A stretch of DNA of 64,000 bases from Fidelibacterota bacterium (GTDB taxonomy: Bacteria; Fidelibacterota; UBA8477; JABMPR01): assembly GCA_013202495.1 (NCBI GenBank), contig JABMQQ010000001.1:1-64000 (forward strand), written 5' to 3'. Made by a program: the position numbers and the translations under genes. The notes under the pieces are model-generated. The model was not told where the DNA came from. It searched no databases and was given only the letters and a program-made list of their open reading frames with translations. Each line of letters begins with the position of its first letter. The stretch's first letter is position 1. This document shows, piece after piece, positions 61,711-64,000 of this stretch.

Positions 61711-63033
61711 ATGCATAAAACAATCTATACAACAATCGTTTTGATCCTGGTCTTGGTTACAGCAGGATTCACTCAAAATCCAGAATGGCTTGATCTTTCC
61801 GATCAAAGACCACAACAAGGTTTTATACAACAGATGGCATTTGATAGTAACGGAGATCTTTGGTTAGTTTATCCGTTCAGCCAGTACAATGGTGAGACTT
61901 GGATGGTACATTCTGATACGACTTTGGGACATGAGTTAAACGATATTTCGTCTCTTGTTGTTGACGCCCAAGATGATATTTGGATTGGGTGTCACGAAGA
62001 AGATGGCCTAATTTGTTTTGATGGCGAAAACTGGTCCTACTTTGATTTAAGAAACTGGGGACTTCCGGAGAATGTTGTCTATTCACTGTCAGTTGACCAG
62101 CAAGGTGCGATCTGGATTGGTACAGCTGCAGGAATTGTGAGATTTGACGGCACTACATGGACTGTGTATGATCCTTCAAACTCACCAATATCATCAACAG
62201 AAGAGGTTCAGTCGATAGCAATTGACGATAATAATGTGAAGTGGATAGGGATGAGTGATTCTCAAGTCGCTACGATTCTTAGTTTTGATGATACAACCTG
62301 GACAGTCTATAATGAGAGTAATACGGGTGTAGACTTTGGTGGTGTCAGATCTATAGTTATCGATGGTAACGGGAGCAAGTGGTTTCTTGACGGTGGTAGC
62401 AACTTATACAATCTTGATGGAGATACCTGTACACGCTACGACCTTCAAGATTCTGGAGTATCTGTGTGGGGAACTTTGTGTTTGGCCATTGATACGGATG
62501 ACGCTATTTGGATTGGAACAGGCGAGATAGGGGGAATTATGATGCCCACCTTTTCAGGAAATGGTTTGATAAAATATGATGGAATAAACTGGACAATTTT
62601 GGACACGTCAAACTCTGAAATTCCAGGTGATTTCGTATCTGCATTGGCAATAAATGAAAACGGTAATATTTGGATTGCAACGCTGCCTACTGGTATAGCT
62701 ATTTACAACCCAACTGGAATTGTTGGATTGGATTATGAAGGTGAGGAAGTTCCTGTTAAAATGCATCTGCATCAAAACTACCCAAATCCCTTCAACCCAA
62801 CAACGACCATCAGCTATTCAGTTCCTTCAATGTCAGGTGTTACGCTCAAGGTTTACGATATTGCAGGTCGAAATATCACCACTCTAAGAGATACCCACCA
62901 ACCAGCCGGTAATTATAGCCTTCAGTGGAATGGTGTGGATCAATCAGGTAATCAAGTGAGTACAGGTGTGTATTTTGCACGTTTGGATGCGGGTGAGTTC
63001 AGTCAAACGATCAAGATGTTGTACATCAAATAA
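61711..63033 (+). CDS. Secreted propeller-repeat protein with C-terminal sorting domain
   Basis: DDIWIGCHEEDGLICFDGENW, GAIWIGTAAGIVRFDGTTW; CTD NYPNPFNPTTTISYSVPSMSGVTLKVYDIAGRNITTL. Confidence 0.88.
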   Translation: MHKTIYTTIVLILVLVTAGFTQNPEWLDLSDQRPQQGFIQQMAFDSNGDLWLVYPFSQYNGETWMVHSDTTLGHELNDISSLVVDAQDDIWIGCHEEDGLICFDGENWSYFDLRNWGLPENVVYSLSVDQQGAIWIGTAAGIVRFDGTTWTVYDPSNSPISSTEEVQSIAIDDNNVKWIGMSDSQVATILSFDDTTWTVYNESNTGVDFGGVRSIVIDGNGSKWFLDGGSNLYNLDGDTCTRYDLQDSGVSVWGTLCLAIDTDDAIWIGTGEIGGIMMPTFSGNGLIKYDGINWTILDTSNSEIPGDFVSALAINENGNIWIATLPTGIAIYNPTGIVGLDYEGEEVPVKMHLHQNYPNPFNPTTTISYSVPSMSGVTLKVYDIAGRNITTLRDTHQPAGNYSLQWNGVDQSGNQVSTGVYFARLDAGEFSQTIKMLYIK

Positions 63034-63060
63034 CTAGAACGAAGTACGGTAAGATTGAAA

Positions 63061-63090
63061 CCCCTGGATAATATCCGGGGCTCCTTTTTT
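63061..63090 (+). terminator. Rho-independent terminator
   Basis: CCCCTGGATAATATCCGGGGCTCCTTTTTT. Confidence 0.88.
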
Positions 63091-63250
63091 CCTTATTAAC
63101 TAGTGTCAAAAACCACCTTTTATGAGCCTGTAAAATGGTACTTTATTTATGAGACATCCTTTTTGAGTAAAATTCCTACACGTCATCTGAGCTGCATATC
63201 CATTCGAAATCATTGCTTCCAATCAGGATCGTTCCTTTTAGATTGATTAT

Positions 63251-63622
63251 ATGAAAAGGCTCCTTAATTTCTGTATTTCTCTTCTGGTTATATTCCAACC
63301 CATTGACTCAACTATTCTGGATTGTGAGGATTGCCTGGCTGAGACATTAGATGTGAGTATAAATGATCATTTCGATGGATATGAGGTTTCAGATTGTGTG
63401 GATTGCTGCTCCTTAGCCGAATATGATGCTTGCTGTACCCCTGATATTGTTAGCGCTAAAATATTCACATTTAGGCGAGACGTGCCGCACCGCGGACCTA
63501 TAGAGTTTCTTCCCCCAAATATTGCAAAAGTTATTGACCGGACTCAAATTTCGTTCTTACAACGGGATACCTCAGCTGATCCGGTTCATCGTATCCACCA
63601 TTCTCAACCCCTAATCATTTAG
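63251..63622 (+). CDS. Small exported Cys-rich protein of unknown function
   Basis: Signal peptide MKRLLNFCISLLVIFQPIDS; DCEDCLAE...DCVDCCSLAEYDACC. Confidence 0.65.
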   Translation: MKRLLNFCISLLVIFQPIDSTILDCEDCLAETLDVSINDHFDGYEVSDCVDCCSLAEYDACCTPDIVSAKIFTFRRDVPHRGPIEFLPPNIAKVIDRTQISFLQRDTSADPVHRIHHSQPLII

Positions 63623-63791
63623 AATCCAGATAATATATAGGCTTCAGTTAGGGAGATTGTTATCCTCTAAATGAGGTGTCTAAGGTCAAAGTCCCTCATC
63701 AGGGAAGGCTCAGCTCAGGAGGATAATTATCTAGATCCACGGAGAGCCATGTTATTGCGAGATCAAAACCAAAATATAGAAAGAAATTGAA

Positions 63792-64000
63792 ATGAATAAA
63801 TATAGGCTATTAACTATACTTGCTATTGTATCTACCCTTCTAATCTCTTGTGGAAGTAAGCCTGAATCCGTACTCCCCGAAGAATGGGCAGGCCGAGGAG
63901 AAATTCGAGTATATGAAGTATTCGGAATGGATTGCCCTGGGTGCCATGGCGGGCTTGAGAAGCAGTTGAATGCACTTGATGGTGTTGTAGACTCCAGAGC
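63792..64000 (+). CDS. Partial: lipoprotein with heavy-metal-associated (HMA) domain
   Basis: Own translation (not in the ORF track; runs off the edge): MNKYRLLTILAIVSTLLISCGSKPESVLPEEWAGRGEIRVYEVFGMDCPGCHGGLEKQLNALDGVVDSR. Confidence 0.85.
   Translation, partial: MNKYRLLTILAIVSTLLISCGSKPESVLPEEWAGRGEIRVYEVFGMDCPGCHGGLEKQLNALDGVVDSR

Noticed and set aside
1-64000. tRNA, rRNA, CRISPR, transposase or integrase genes
   Set aside because: Intergenic regions and the ORF list were read on both strands by eye; nothing met the standard. A tRNAscan-SE/Infernal/ISfinder run would be needed to exclude them formally.

Overview
The window is chromosomal DNA of a Gram-negative, FCB-superphylum-like bacterium (organism inferred from the C-terminal sorting domains, RND/TolC systems and FISUMP/triple-Tyr families; not proven). 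It is packed with exported proteins. Seven genes end in the same 'NxPNPFNPxTTIRYxLPE...GVYxxRLEAGxxxxTIKMVxLK*' C-terminal sorting module (T9SS type A / FlgD-Ig-like). Main blocks: (1) 1-10531, giant secreted beta-helix, VCBS and ASH-repeat proteins. (2) 10583-16236, a cluster of six exported or membrane proteins of unknown function, including a gene chimera made by an ~0.83 kb tandem duplication. (3) 16285-23327, a beta-helix protein and a LTD/CotH-kinase protein. (4) 23711-27204, a histidine kinase and sigma-54 response regulator. (5) 27364-33525, a split 2-hydroxyacyl-CoA-dehydratase-activase-like operon with a DUF1858-like protein, preceded by a putative -24/-12 element. (6) 33730-41420, a TolC/RND/MFP operon divergent from a LytS/LytTR pair. 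(7) 41666-50581, FN3-FISUMP lipoprotein, methyltransferase, M6 protease, tandem class III cyclase and ABC-F. (8) 51048-64000, HD-GYP, CusCBA-like efflux operon, membrane-tethered propeller/LuxR regulator, secreted propeller protein, Cys/His-rich small proteins and an HMA-domain lipoprotein running off the right edge. The most unusual signal is that three accessory-gene blocks are each bracketed by direct repeats made of 3' gene tails: 16217/23384, 41265/43747 and 47581/48984. This suggests a recurrent route of gene insertion or shuffling. No tRNA, rRNA, CRISPR array or transposase was seen.
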